This document shows positions 41,757 to 52,140 of a stretch of 64,000 nt of DNA, piece after piece; within the stretch, counting starts at the first letter, position 1; each line of letters opens with the position of its first letter. Under the pieces are notes generated by a model. The model ran no database searches. It was not told the origin of the DNA and was given only the letters and a program-made list of their open reading frames with translations. A program made the position numbers and the translations under genes. Source of the DNA: Heloderma charlesbogerti (taxonomy: Eukaryota; Chordata; Lepidosauria; Squamata; Helodermatidae); the NCBI GenBank assembly GCA_026122225.1, contig JANEZZ010001642.1:310001-374000 (forward strand), in the 5' to 3' direction.

Positions 41757-42490
41757 TCAATAATATTGTATGTTCATTTGTTTTGCCATATTCTTCGCCT
41801 TGATGAATTGCTTTCTTTTATTCGCCACCTCTTTGATGTAATCTGGAAATAACATAACTTTATCTTGTTTCCAAAAAAGACTTCCACCCTCTCTTGCCAA
41901 ACGCAGGATATAATTCTTTGTGGAGACTCTTGCAAATTGAACTATAATTGTATGATCAGCCCCTTTAGCATTTGGCACACGAAATGCCTGCTCAATATCA
42001 AGTAAATAATTAGATGGCACAGGGAGTATCTCATGCAAAAGCTTGTCCACAAAGGTAGGCAAATTTACATCAGTAGGCAGATTTTTAATCCCAATAATAT
42101 GTACATTGGATCTGCGTGTGAAGGCCTCCAGTTGAAAATTCTGGCAGAGATATTTTTGAAAAGAACTTGTGTCATAATTTCATTTGTTCTGAGCCTATCT
42201 GGTAGCTCGTCAACTTTTGTCTTCCTTTTTTGCCAGGAAGAATTAATTAAATCCACAGCTCCTTGCAGGGCGGTGATGGAATTTTGGATTAAATGCAACT
42301 TCTTGGCTTGCTCCGCAAATTGCAAAGATAAAGTTTTTATCAAAGTAAATAATTCCCCTATATCTTCTGTTCTCAGAGCTTTTGACAAAGGTGGTATGGG
42401 AGGAGTGGGTGGCGATGCAACCCCCTTTCTTCTCCCCGGTGTAGCCATGTTTCTCTTCAAACAAATCTTGCAGGTCCTCAAATATTCTCA
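41757..42490 (-). pseudogene. L1-type ORF1 (RNA-binding protein) relic
   Basis: Two minus-strand frames belong together. 42481-42065 has ATPGRRKGVASPPTPPIPPL near its start and a helical LIQNSITALQGAVDLIN segment, a likely coiled coil. After a frameshift near 42100, RRSNVHIIGIKNLPTDVNLP and TFVDKLLHEILPVPSNYLLD lead into 42062-41757 with IEQAFRVPNAKGADHTIIVQ and REGGSLFWKQDKVMLFPDYI. This is the order of vertebrate L1 ORF1p (Transposase_22): coiled coil, RRM (RR.NV.I.G.PE), C-terminal domain (ERAHRV, VIV.F, LF.D.S). ORF1p binds L1 RNA as a trimer. One frameshift at least; not functional. Confidence 0.72.
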
Positions 42491-42659
42491 AATATTGTTG
42501 ATATTCTTAAACCATCCCTCAGGTGTTGTCGATATCTCTTAATCCATATATTACAATGGAACAAGTCAGCCCTGTTTTCTCCTATTAAATAGGAGTTTCA
42601 GCACAGCTTTTTGCGGTGGTTAAGCTCTGGGAAGATAATCCTGGAATCCAGTCCCCCCT
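42491..42659. other. Flank or 5' UTR of L1 relic
   Basis: TCAAATATTC repeats and CTTAAACCATCCCTCAGGTG; no gene. Short (under 170 bp), possibly the 5' UTR of the L1-type element. Confidence 0.3.
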
Positions 42660-43537
42660 AGGGGTGCACGAAAGTCACTTACCTGGTCTCGCAGCTTGCT
42701 TCGCGGTGGGGGGGAGGCGCTTCGCTGCTCCCCCCGAAGTTCAGGCCGGGGGGGAGGCTTCCCTCCTCGCCCGGCCGAAATTCAGGCCGGGGGGGAGGCT
42801 TCCCGCCTCGCCCGGCCGAAATTCAGGCCGGGGAGGAGGCGCCTCGCCTCGCCTGGCCGCGAAATAAAAAGTTTTTAAAAAAATGCCCCTGTGATAGGCT
42901 ACGTGACGATTTAGGTAGCCTATCACGGCTAGATCTGCAAAGTCAGCCGTGATAGGCTACGTTAATCGTCACATAGCCTATCACGGGTGACTTAAAAAAA
43001 AAGCGCGTACACAAATGGCGGCCCCCATAGGGAGCCGCCATTCATGTTCCTTATTTGGTCGCTGTAGTCTACGTAAATCTTTACGTAGACTACAGCGACC
43101 AAATAAGGAACGCTAATGGCGGCTCCCTATGGGGGCTGCCATTAGCCGTACGCGCTTTTTTTTTTTTAAAGTCACCCATGATAGGCTACGTGACGATTTA
43201 CATAGCCTATCACGGCTGACTTTGCAAATCTAGCCGTGATAGGCTACGTTAATCGTCACGTAGCCTATCACGGGGGCATTTTTTTTTTTTTTTTACTTTT
43301 CTTGGAATGGCGGTGGCGGCAGCCGGTCAAAAGACCGGCTGCCGCCCCCGCCCCTGACAAAGACCTGCCGAACCGCCGCCGGCACCCGCCGCCGGGAGGG
43401 ACATTCGGGAAAGGTAAGTCCCATCCCGGGGGGGGGGCGGGGGTGGAGAATTTCTCCCCGAAACTACTTCGGGGGGCCGAATAGGTTGGCACTCGGCCCC
43501 CCGAAGTTTCAGGGAGAAATTCTCCCCCATCCCTAGT
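42660..43537. mobile_element. Compound palindromic DNA element, family P, copy 3
   Basis: Bounded by CTAGGGGTGCACGAAA at the left and CTCCCCCATCCCTAG at the right (CTAGGG inverted ends). The core 42887-43279 is one long palindrome centred at 43078-43079 (GTCTACGTAAA / TTTACGTAGAC). Each arm holds two smaller hairpins made of GTGATAGGCTACGT and its inverse, plus CAAATGGCGGCCCCCATAGG-type blocks. The left shoulder 42730-42860 is three tandem ~45-bp units with CGCCCGGCCGAAATTCAGGC; the right shoulder has CGGTCAAAAGACCG and CTTCGGGGGGCCGA hairpins. No coding frame of note. Confidence 0.8.
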
Positions 43538-43689
43538 CCCCCCACTGCCTCGTTTGGAGTACTTTTTCCAAGATGTTATCCAGAATGCTACCTTGCCCCC
43601 CCCCTTTTAATTCCAGTGGGGAGATGAAAAGGTTTTTCAACCTTTTAAAAAGCTGTCTGAAATAGCATCCCGCAGAGACTCCATGGGAT

Positions 43690-44655
43690 GCTGCAAGGGC
43701 GACATTGGTTCCAACCGGAAGTCCTTGACGGAGAGTTATCTGAAGAAATTCAAATCCAAAGAGGAGTAAGACAAGGCTGTGTCCTGTTCAATTTATATTC
43801 TGAAGCTATATTAAATTAAGCACTTGCTGAACAAATGACTGGCATAAACATCAATGGAAAAATAATTAACACAGTTTGATATGCTGATGACACTGTAGTA
43901 ATGACAGACAATATGTCCAACTTACAAAAATTACTAGATCAGATTAATAAAATAAGTAATGAGTATGGTCTTAAAATGAATATCAGTAAAACGTAATATA
44001 TGGTGATAAGCAAAATGCCTTTTACTGCATTTATTATTACGATAAATAATATGCCAATTGAGTGAGTCACAAAATACAAATTCTAGGAACTTTGCTCAGT
44101 GAAAGAAATAAACACAAGAGATAAACGCAAGAGTGGAGATGGCAAGAACAGCGTTTGTTAAAATGAAACAATTATAATGTAATCGGGACCTTAATCTAGG
44201 AGTAAGGATTTGGATGGTAAGATGCTACGTGTTCTTGATATTATTTTAAGGAGTGGAGGATTGGACACTTAAGAAGAATAATCTGAGGAAAATCAAATCC
44301 TTCAAAATGTGGATATACTGACGTATGCTGAAAATACCGTGGACTGACTAAGTAAAAAATGAGAACATACTATGCAGAGTAAGCAAACAAACAGAATTAG
44401 TAAAGACCATCAAGAGAAGAAAGTTACAATACCTTGGTCATATTATTCGAGGTGAAAAATACGCCATACTCCAACTCATGATACAAAGGAAAATGGAAGG
44501 AAAAAGATGAATAGGAAGAAGATGAACATCATGGTTAAAGAATCTGAGGGAATGGTTCAGCTGTACTTCTATACAACTGTTCAGAGCAGCTGGATTAAAA
44601 ACGAAAATAGCTGTAATGATAGCTAACCTCCAATAGGAGACAGCACTTTAAGAAG
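43690..44655 (+). mobile_element. Decayed RTE-like LINE, non-BovB
   Basis: Broken plus frames spell out reverse transcriptase and C-terminal motifs: IQRGVRQGCVL (43770), NTV*YADDTVVMTDN (43875), YGLKMNISKT (43970), GGVEDWTLKKNNLRKIKSFK (44245), IKRRKLQYLGHIIRGEKYAI (44410) and WLKNLREWFSCTSIQLFRAA (44530). The last two blocks are characteristic of an RTE-clade lineage best known to me from invertebrates, and clearly not BovB. Many stops and frameshifts: an old copy. Confidence 0.65.
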
Positions 44656-46480
44656 AAGAAGGTTTTGTAATGGCCTGAACCCTGAGCTGAAAATGCCTGA
44701 TCTATTGACACTTTATACAAATAATGTTTTGTTTCTTTTTAAATGAAAATGCAACCTCATCTTAGAACAATAATAGAAATTGTGAAATAAGTAACATAAA
44801 TAAAATGCATATATAATCAGAATAACGTCTTATGACCTTTAGCTTTTGCCAAATATTCCATAGTTCAAGTAATGGACATTCTGGGGGAAATCGACCAAAG
44901 AACAACTTTGAAGAAAATAGTACCTCTGTTGGACTGGAGCAGTTGGATCTTGCTGTATCCAGTATACAATTTGCTCTCTATGTAATGCAAGTTGGAGGTT
45001 AGCTCCTTCAGTCATGAAAAATTAATTTCCCTCCAAAACTTCTTCTGCCACAGAAGATTCAGCTAGCAGAAAGTCCCAGAACTTTCTTCTAACCTCCAGG
45101 GAATTCAAACAAACAAAAAACCTAACTGCCCCCAACACTTTTGGAATGGAATATATGGAAACCAGCCCACCAGTTTGGAGCCCTATGCAAAAGTGATCAC
45201 CTATGCAAAAGTGATCATTGCTTTGCTGGGTTAACACTGAGGATGGGGTGTGTGTGTGTGTGTGTGGGGGGGGGTTTAAGGCCAAGAAGCAAATAAATCA
45301 ATCAGTGGCCAGATTTGTATAAGAATAGCCTGGAAGTAGCATGTCTGTTACAACTAGTTGTTCCCCTTACCACAATGGTTCCTGTGAATAGCTCTGTACT
45401 GGTGTATTGGCGGATCAATTTAACCTAGGTCCAGGAGTGGCAGATCCTGTTAATGTGTAACCAGGACTCAAGAGTGAATAGGATTTGACTCTACTGTAGC
45501 CACTGACACAGTCTGTCTGCCACTCCAGTCAAGTAGATGATAACTGCTCAGTCTGCCTTAGGCCCAGACACAGATAGGCCCTTCCTTGGTACTGTTTGTT
45601 TGGGTACCTGGTTGCTAGGCAAGCAGATAGCTTGGGGAGTACAGAGAAAACCTGGCCATCACCCTACTGGAATGTACTGAGTCACCTGGTTCCAGGCGTT
45701 GCTAGTATCTGCTTCTCTAGCGTGAGAAAAGAAAAGGTGGAAGTATGTTTAGCCACCCTGGACAAAGATGCAACCCTTTTTGCAATTGTACAACATGGGT
45801 GTAATTGAAATACAGCTGTAAATGCAAACATTTTGAATACTTAAGTAAACATAGGGCCATGTGATGAGACTGTGGGACATGGTCGGCATGGTCCGGTAGC
45901 TGCTGAGGGCCCAGGGGCTCAGAAGGGCCCATTCACGACCCACCACCATGGGGCCTGCTACAGCTGCCGCCATCTCACCTGAGCACTGCTGCCGCTCGCT
46001 GCTGCCGCTCGCTGCCACAGCAGTCACTCACCACCGCTGAATGGCAGATAAGCTGTGCTGAAAGTTGGGTCAAGATTTGCATTTTGGATAATCTAATGTG
46101 ACAGCTGGTCAGCACAGAGCAGAGCCAAGCACCGGCTCAGCTCCTATTCAGAATACCACCATCCCCAAAACATATCCAGTCCATCCATATGGGGGTGAGG
46201 GTGGAGGTAAATGGCAGTGCCAGAGCACAGCAGCAGCAGTGGGGCATCAAAGTCTGGCAGGGAGCCCACTGGCAGCACTGAAAGCACTGAAGGCCCATTG
46301 GGGTCTGGCCCTGGCCCCACAGTGGAAAATACAAAATTGCCACCAATGGTAAATACAGTTGTGTGGGGGCTGGGGTGGGATTCAGTCCAGAGTGGTGGCA
46401 CTGAGGGAGAGGTGAATCCCCCCCACTCCCATTTCTTGGTTAAAATTGCCTCCCCCATCTGCTATTGCAGGCAGGTATCC
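44656..46480. other. Non-coding stretch, nothing firm
   Basis: A (GT)n run is at about 45249-45266. A GC-rich part at 45880-46030 repeats GCTGCCGCTCGCTG twice. ORFs on both strands (45749-46027, 46144-46458) show no known domain. Confidence 0.4.
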
Positions 46481-46482
46481 TC

Positions 46483-46521
46483 CTGTCTGTCTGTCTGTCT
46501 GACTCTCTCTCTCTCTCTCTC
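46483..46521. repeat. (TGTC)n-(TC)n microsatellite
   Basis: TCTGTCTGTCTGTCTGAC then CTCTCTCTCTCTCTC. Confidence 0.9.
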
Positions 46522-46537
46522 AATATAAAGAGAGACA

Positions 46538-46605
46538 GAATACAAAGTCCTTTGAAAGATTTCCACCGCCCTCATATTAGGCAACATCAAAACTATGCAT
46601 TTGCC
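46538..46605. repeat. Dispersed repeat pair S, copy 1
   Basis: Shares AATACAAAG, CTTTGAAAGATTTCCACCGC (with changes) and the exact TCATATTAGGCAACATCAAA ACTAT phrase with 47576-47640, 1.04 kb downstream in the same orientation. Confidence 0.75.
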
Positions 46606-47007
46606 ATTTTTAAAAACTGTGGGAGATCCAATCACTGCTCTCATACCGCCTTGTCTAGTTTTACCTCAGGGAGCTGAGATGTTTTATGGAGTTGTGTGGT
46701 GCAATAAGATTTTAAAAGAAATCTGCATTTCATGCTCAAAACCAAGCTCAGCCCACACACTTGTTTTCAAGGAGTGTCTCAAACACTGTTCTTTCCTTGT
46801 ATTTTTTTTTAATAATCAAACTAAGATGAGATTATTGATTTTTTTTTCATCTAAGCTATAACAAGACAAACATCAGATACTGAAAAACATAGTGAAACAT
46901 ACAGGGTAGTACCATACAGCCATTTTCGAAACAACATCGTTCTGTCATTAGATCATATCTATTCCAGCAAAATATTATCTAGCTTTAGCTGTCCAAGAGA
47001 CATTGTG

Positions 47008-47100
47008 CAGCTTGAACATATACATGTTTATTTGAAAGTAAGTCCCACTGAATATAATAGAATTTACTCCCAAGTAAGTATGCATGCATGGTATTCCAAC
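47008..47100. mobile_element. MITE of GCAATCCTAT family, diverged
   Basis: ACATGTTTATTTGAAAGTAA and TTTACTCCCAAGTAAGTATG arms around CCACTGAATATAATAG; outer ends eroded. Confidence 0.6.
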
Positions 47101-47224
47101 CTTAGGGCCAGACTGCTTAGACATGGGAGATTTGTGTTTGGCTCTCCTGGCATTTCAGTTTTTAGCTAAAAGCACCGCAGTGGGGGGGATTGGATCAGGG
47201 CAACAGCATTGGGGGAGATTCTTT

Positions 47225-47320
47225 TCACTTTGCAGTTTGGCCATGCTGGCTGAGGATGATGGGAGTTGTTGTAGTCCAAACATCTGAAGGGCACCAGGTT
47301 GGGGAAGGCTGATCTAAACT
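47225..47320. mobile_element. MITE family Q, half copy
   Basis: GCCATGCTGGCTGAGGATGA, TGGGAGTTGTTGTAGTCCAA and GGCACCAGGTTGGGGAAGGC: the right half of family Q. Confidence 0.75.
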
Positions 47321-47575
47321 GAGTCATCCCTCCCCTGCACCACACACACAAAATTGCTTTTTGCCCTGCTGAGGAAACATACCACAAATCTCTAACATCT
47401 TTCTCAGGTAGTTTGGCCCTAAGGCTGTTGTCTTATGAAAATTGATTTGCATGCATATCTGTTATGCTGTTCTTTAATCTGCTCTTTCTAGTCTACACAA
47501 AATGTTTTGAGGAAAAAAAAACCCCTCCCTGCCCCCTCTCCCCATCTGAGAGGAAGAGTGTTGAATACTTTTACT

Positions 47576-47640
47576 TGAGAATACAAAGACCTTGGAATGA
47601 TCTTCACACTCCTCATATTAGGCAACATCAAAACTATACA
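47576..47640. repeat. Dispersed repeat pair S, copy 2
   Basis: Second copy of the phrase at 46538-46605 (AATACAAAGACCTTGGAATG, TCATATTAGGCAACATCAAA). Family unknown. Confidence 0.75.
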
Positions 47641-48918
47641 CACCCTGACTCATGGCTCCTCCCTGTGTCAGATAGATTGTGTCTCTAAGGCCTATGGGGA
47701 CTTCACAGGAATTGATTCCAGATGCTGCACCTTTATCTCAGGCAGAAGGCTAGGAGGGTTGGCCCTATTGTTTCTGTGGGTGTGGAGAGTGTGGCTTTTA
47801 TAGATGTTGTTGTTTTGATCCCTGGGAATAAGGTCATGCTCTCAAGGTCCTCCTTTTAGGGTCCTGTTGACCTCATGTGGTCCAAATAACATCCACATGC
47901 ACCGCAGTTTTGCCTGTGATGGCCTCTTGACAGTAGGACCATGGCTGGAGGGGACTGTAGGACCAACGGAGCCTCTCTGGTCTATAGAATCAATTTCCTG
48001 TTCTCAGCATGGGAGGAAAAGTGCCTGTCATTTCCAGAGAACATTTCTTGCAGTAGCAGTCGTATGCCTAATTGTAGCACTTTCTGTGTGGGCATACCCA
48101 AAGCAAATACAGTAATATCTTCTACTAGATCAGATCAACTCCTAATGCATGGAAGTTCCTTTGTTACACAAAATTCTCAATCAGGCAGACTGGAAAAGTA
48201 ATTCTCAGTTATATGCACAAGATTATTTTCTTTATGGCAACTATTTCATTCATTCCCACCATGACCATTCCTTCTGCCTTCTAACTCCTTGTCCTAAAAG
48301 GAGGTGTGTTAAAAAGGAGGGGGTGCATCTTCCTTTTAGGAAAAGACGTCCATGAGGTTGTAGTGGGGTAATTACAACCATCTGTAGCTCTTTGTTGGTT
48401 GGTGTAATTCGCCTTTGGAGTGCTAAAAGCTTTGCAAATAGGCAGCTAATTTGCATTTGTTATCAGTCATGCTCTGTTAGACTGCAGTCCTAAGACTGCA
48501 AGAGCGAGAGTCCTGTTTAATTTGAAACCTTGCATACTCCAAGATTCTCACACTAACAGAAAATAGTCAAATAAAAGGTGTTCATCCTGATTCAGCAAGG
48601 GAGATTCTGCTGATGTGGGCTTACATGCATGGATGAGGATTCTCTTGCTGGATTGGCACCCACACACAACAGGGTGAGGCATGCATCTTCCAGCAGTCAT
48701 TCCACACTGCAGCAATGTGTTCCCATCACTAGAACAGGGACTGTGAAACTTGGATCTTTCTAGTCACCTGTTTTGTGGGGACTCGGATCCAGACTGCTGC
48801 ATCCCCTCATCAGAGTCAGGGCATCCTACCCCACCAAGCAGGTGAGAGATTCTGTAAAAATGGACTGTGTCAACCACCTGATCTCTGGTTTAGAGCCATG
48901 TTGGATTAGAATGCTGAA
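47641..48918. other. Non-coding stretch, nothing recognised
   Basis: No conserved frame, RNA gene or repeat border was seen. Confidence 0.4.
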
Positions 48919-49333
48919 TCAGAGCATTTTTGTTCAGTCGTTAAGTCGTGTCCGACTCTTCGTGACACCATGGACCAGAGCACGCCAGGCCTTCCTGTCC
49001 TCCGCTCTCTCCCGGAGTGTGTTCAAGTTCATATTCATTGCATCGGTGATGCTATCTAGCCATCTCATCCTCTGCCGTCCCCTTCTCCTTTTGCCTTCAG
49101 TCTTTCCCAGCTTCAGGGTCTTTTCCAGGGAGTTTTCTCTTCGCATTAGGTGGCCAAAATATTTGAGCTTCAGCTTCAGGATCTGTCCTTCCAATGAGCA
49201 CTCAGGGTTGATTTCCTTTAGGATGGACTGATTTGACCTCCTTGCAGTCCAGGGGACTCGTAAGAGTCTTCTCCAGCACCACAGTTCGAAAGCATCAATT
49301 CTTCGGCGCTCAGCCTTCCTTATAGTCCAGCTC

Positions 49334-51016
49334 TCACAGCCATACTGGGAAAACCATAGCTTTGATTAGATGGACCTTTGTCAGCAAGGTGATGTCTCTG
49401 CTTCTTACTATGCTGTCTAGGTTTGCCATAGCTTTCCTCCCAAGGAGCAAGCGTCTTTTAATTTCATGGCTACAGTCACCGTCTGCAGTGATCTTGGAGC
49501 CCAAGAAAATAAAATCTGTCACTGCTTCCATTCTTCCCCTTCTATATGCCAGGAAGTGATGGGGCCAGATGCCATGATCTTCATTTTTTTAATGTTGAGT
49601 TTCAAACCAGCTTTTGCACTCTCCTCTTTCACCCTCAACAAGAGGCTCTTGAGATCCTCTTCACCTTCTGCCATTAGGGTGGTATCGTCTGCATATCGGA
49701 GGTTGTTGATAATTCTCCCAGCAATCTTAATTCTGACCTGTGATTCATCCAACCCGGCGTTTCTCATGATGTACTCTGCATATAACTTAAATAAGCAGGG
49801 TGACAATATGCAGCCTTGTCGTACTCCTTTCCCAATTTTGAACCAATCGGTTGTTCCATGTCCGGTTCTTACTGTTGCTTCTTGACCCTCGTACAGGTTT
49901 CTCAGGAGACAGGTAAGGTGGTCTGGTACTCCCATCTCTTTCAGAATTTGCCACAGTTTGTTGTGATCCACACAATCAAAGGCTTTAGTGTAATCAATGA
50001 AGCAGAAATAGACGTTTTTCTGGAATTCTCTTGCTTTCTCCATGATGCAGCGAATGTTGGCGATTTGATCTCTAGTTCCTCTGCCTCTTTGGAACCCATC
50101 TTGTACTTCCGGTAGTTCTCGGTTCGCATACTGCTGAAGCCTAGCTTGTAGGATTTTGAGCATCACCTTGCTGGCATGTCAAATGAGCACAATTGTGCGG
50201 TAGTTTGAACACTCTTTGGCATTGCCCTTCTTTGGAATTGGAATGTAAACTGACCTTTTAAGTCTTGTGGCCACTGTTGAGTGTTCCAAATTTGTTGGCA
50301 TATTGAGTGCAGCACTTTAACAGCATCATCTTTTAGGATTTTAAATAGCTCAGCTGGAAGACTGTCATCTCCGCTAGCTTTGTTGTTACTAATGCTTCCT
50401 AAGGCCCACTTGACTTCACTCTCTAGCATGTCCGGCTCAAGTTCAGTGACCGCACTAACATGGCTATCAGGGACATTCAGATCTTTCCTGTATAGTTCTT
50501 CTGTGTCTTCTTTCCACCTCTTCTTAATCTCATCTGCTTCTGTTAGGTCCCTGCCTTCTTTGTCCTTTATCTTGCCCGTCTTTGCACAAAATGCTCCCTT
50601 GAGATCTCCAATTTTCTTGAAAAGATCTCTAGTCTTTCCCATTCTGTTGTTTGCCTCGATTTCTTTGCATTGTTCATTTAAGAAGGCCTTCTTGTCTCTA
50701 CTTGCTATTCTCTGGAACTCTGCATTCAGTTGGATATATCTTCCCTTTCTCCCTTGCTTTTCGCTTCCCTTCTTTCCTCAGCTACTTGTCAAGCCTCATC
50801 AGACAGACACTTTGCTTTCTTGCATTTCTTTTTCTTTGGGATGGATTGAGTTGCTGCCTCCTGAACAATGTTACAGACTTCCGTCCATAGTTCCTCAGGC
50901 ACTCTGTCTATCAGGTCTAATCTCTTAAATCTATTCCTCACCTGGACTGTATATTCATAAGGGATATGATTGAGGTCATACCTGAATGGTTTAGTGGTTT
51001 TCCCTACGTTCTTCAA
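49334..51016 (-). pseudogene. BovB reverse transcriptase, copy D
   Basis: Starts MKNVGKTTKPFRYDLNHIPY. A TGA for the CAA codon after CLSDEA stops the frame at 50789. It continues 50642-50163 (IGDLKGAFCAKTGKIKDKEG, ASGDDSLPAELFKILKDDAV), shifts frame at about 50250, then 50166-49519 holds FQRGRGTRDQIANIRCIMEK, FIDYTKAFDCVDHNKL, GVRQGCILSPCLF and the intact RYADDTTLMAEG catalytic box. Another one-base change near 49535 leads to the end region 49531-49334. The next codons across 49264-49270 read LLR, unlike the TGA of copies A and B. Confidence 0.87.
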
Positions 51017-51909
51017 TTAAAGCCAAAATTTTGCAAGAAGCAGCTCATGATCTGAGCCACAGTCAGCTCCAGGTCTTGTTTTTACTGCCTGTATAGAGCT
51101 TCTCCATCTTTGGCTGCAAAGTGCATAATCAATCTGATTTCGATATTGACCACCTGGTGATGTCCATGTGTAGAGTCGCCTCTTGTGCTGTTGGAAAAGA
51201 GTTTTTGCTATGATCAGCGTGTTCTCTTGGCAAAACTCTATTAGCCTTTGTCCTGATTCATTCTGTACACCAAGGCCATGCTTGCCTGATATCCCGGTGA
51301 TTTCTTGACTTCCTACTTGGCATTCCAATCCCCTATGATGAAAAGGACATCTGTTTTTGGTGTTAGTTCTAGAAGGTGTTGTAGGTCTTCATAGAACCGA
51401 TCAACCTCAGCTTCTTCGGCCTCAGTGGTTGGGGCATAGACTTGAATTACTGTGATGTTGAATGGTTTGCCTTGGATTCGTACTGAGATCATTCTGTCGT
51501 TTTTGAGATTGTAGCCCAGTATTGCTTTTCCCACCCTTTTATTGAATATGAGTGCTACTCCATTTCTTCTAAGGGATTCTTGTCCACAGTAGTAGATATA
51601 ATGGTCACCTGAATTAAATTTGCCCATGCTTGTCCATTTTAGTTCACTGATTCCCAAGATGTCGATGTTCAATCTTGCCATCTCATGTTTGACCACCTCC
51701 AGCTTACCTTGATTCATTGATCTGACATTCCAGGTTCCTAAACAATATTGTTCTTTACAGCATCGGATTTTCTTTTCACCACCAGACACATCCACAGCTG
51801 AGTGTCCTTTCGGCTTTGGCCCAGCCACTTCACTCTTTCTGGCTACTTGGAAATACCCTCTGCTCTTCCCCAGCAGTATATTGGACACCTTCCGACCTGA
51901 GGGGCTCAT
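51017..51909 (-). pseudogene. BovB endonuclease, copy D
   Basis: Frame 51909-51313 carries CLGTWNVRSMNQGKLEVVKH, ILGISELKWTSMG (Glu of the metal site present), GQESLRRNGVALIFNK and IIGDWNAK. A one-base loss in GCCAAAGTAGG (about 51321) shifts the frame; it resumes at 51328-51017 with KHGLGVQNESGQRLIEFCQE, RRLYTWTSPGGQYRNQIDYA and GSDHELLLAKFWL. It ends at the TAA (51017-51019) that copy B also has at this point. Catalytic Glu, Asp-Trp-Asn and Ser-Asp-His sets are present, so the copy decayed by frameshift rather than active-site loss. Confidence 0.87.
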
Positions 51910-52140
51910 CTTCTGGCATCATATCTTTTAGCCTTGTGATACGCTCCATGGGGTTTTCTTGGCAAGAATACTGGAGTGGGTTGCCATTTCCTTCTCCAGT
52001 GGACCACATTTTGTCAGAACTCTCTGCCATGACCTGTCCATCTTGGGTGGCCCTGCACAGCGTAGCTTATGACTTCACTGAGTTACGCAAGCCCCTTCGC
52101 CACAACAAGGCAGTGATCCATGAAGGGGTCAGAGCATTTT

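Larger units (their letters stand above)
48931..52128 (-). mobile_element. Full-length RTE-BovB LINE, copy D
   Basis: A 3198-bp complete unit. The 5' end is at the right (CCCCTTCATGGATCACTGCC on the minus strand) and the 3' end at the left (inverse of TGTTCAGTCGTTAAGTCGTG). It is flanked by an exact 12-bp direct repeat TCAGAGCATTTT (48919-48930 and 52129-52140). Layout on the minus strand: 5' UTR to about 51910, endonuclease 51909-51017 with a frameshift, RT 51016-49519 with stops, C-terminal domain 49531-48934. Confidence 0.96.

Noticed and set aside
45880..46030. GC-rich block as CpG-island promoter or first exon
   Set aside because: Short, with repeated GCTGCCGCTCGCTG units and no attached transcript-like frame; could be a repeat.
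50281..50928. 215-codon plus-strand ORF
   Set aside because: Complement of the BovB copy D RT region; BovB antisense is often open. The same applies to 8306-8830, 22225-22677, 49466-49885 and 57782-58306.
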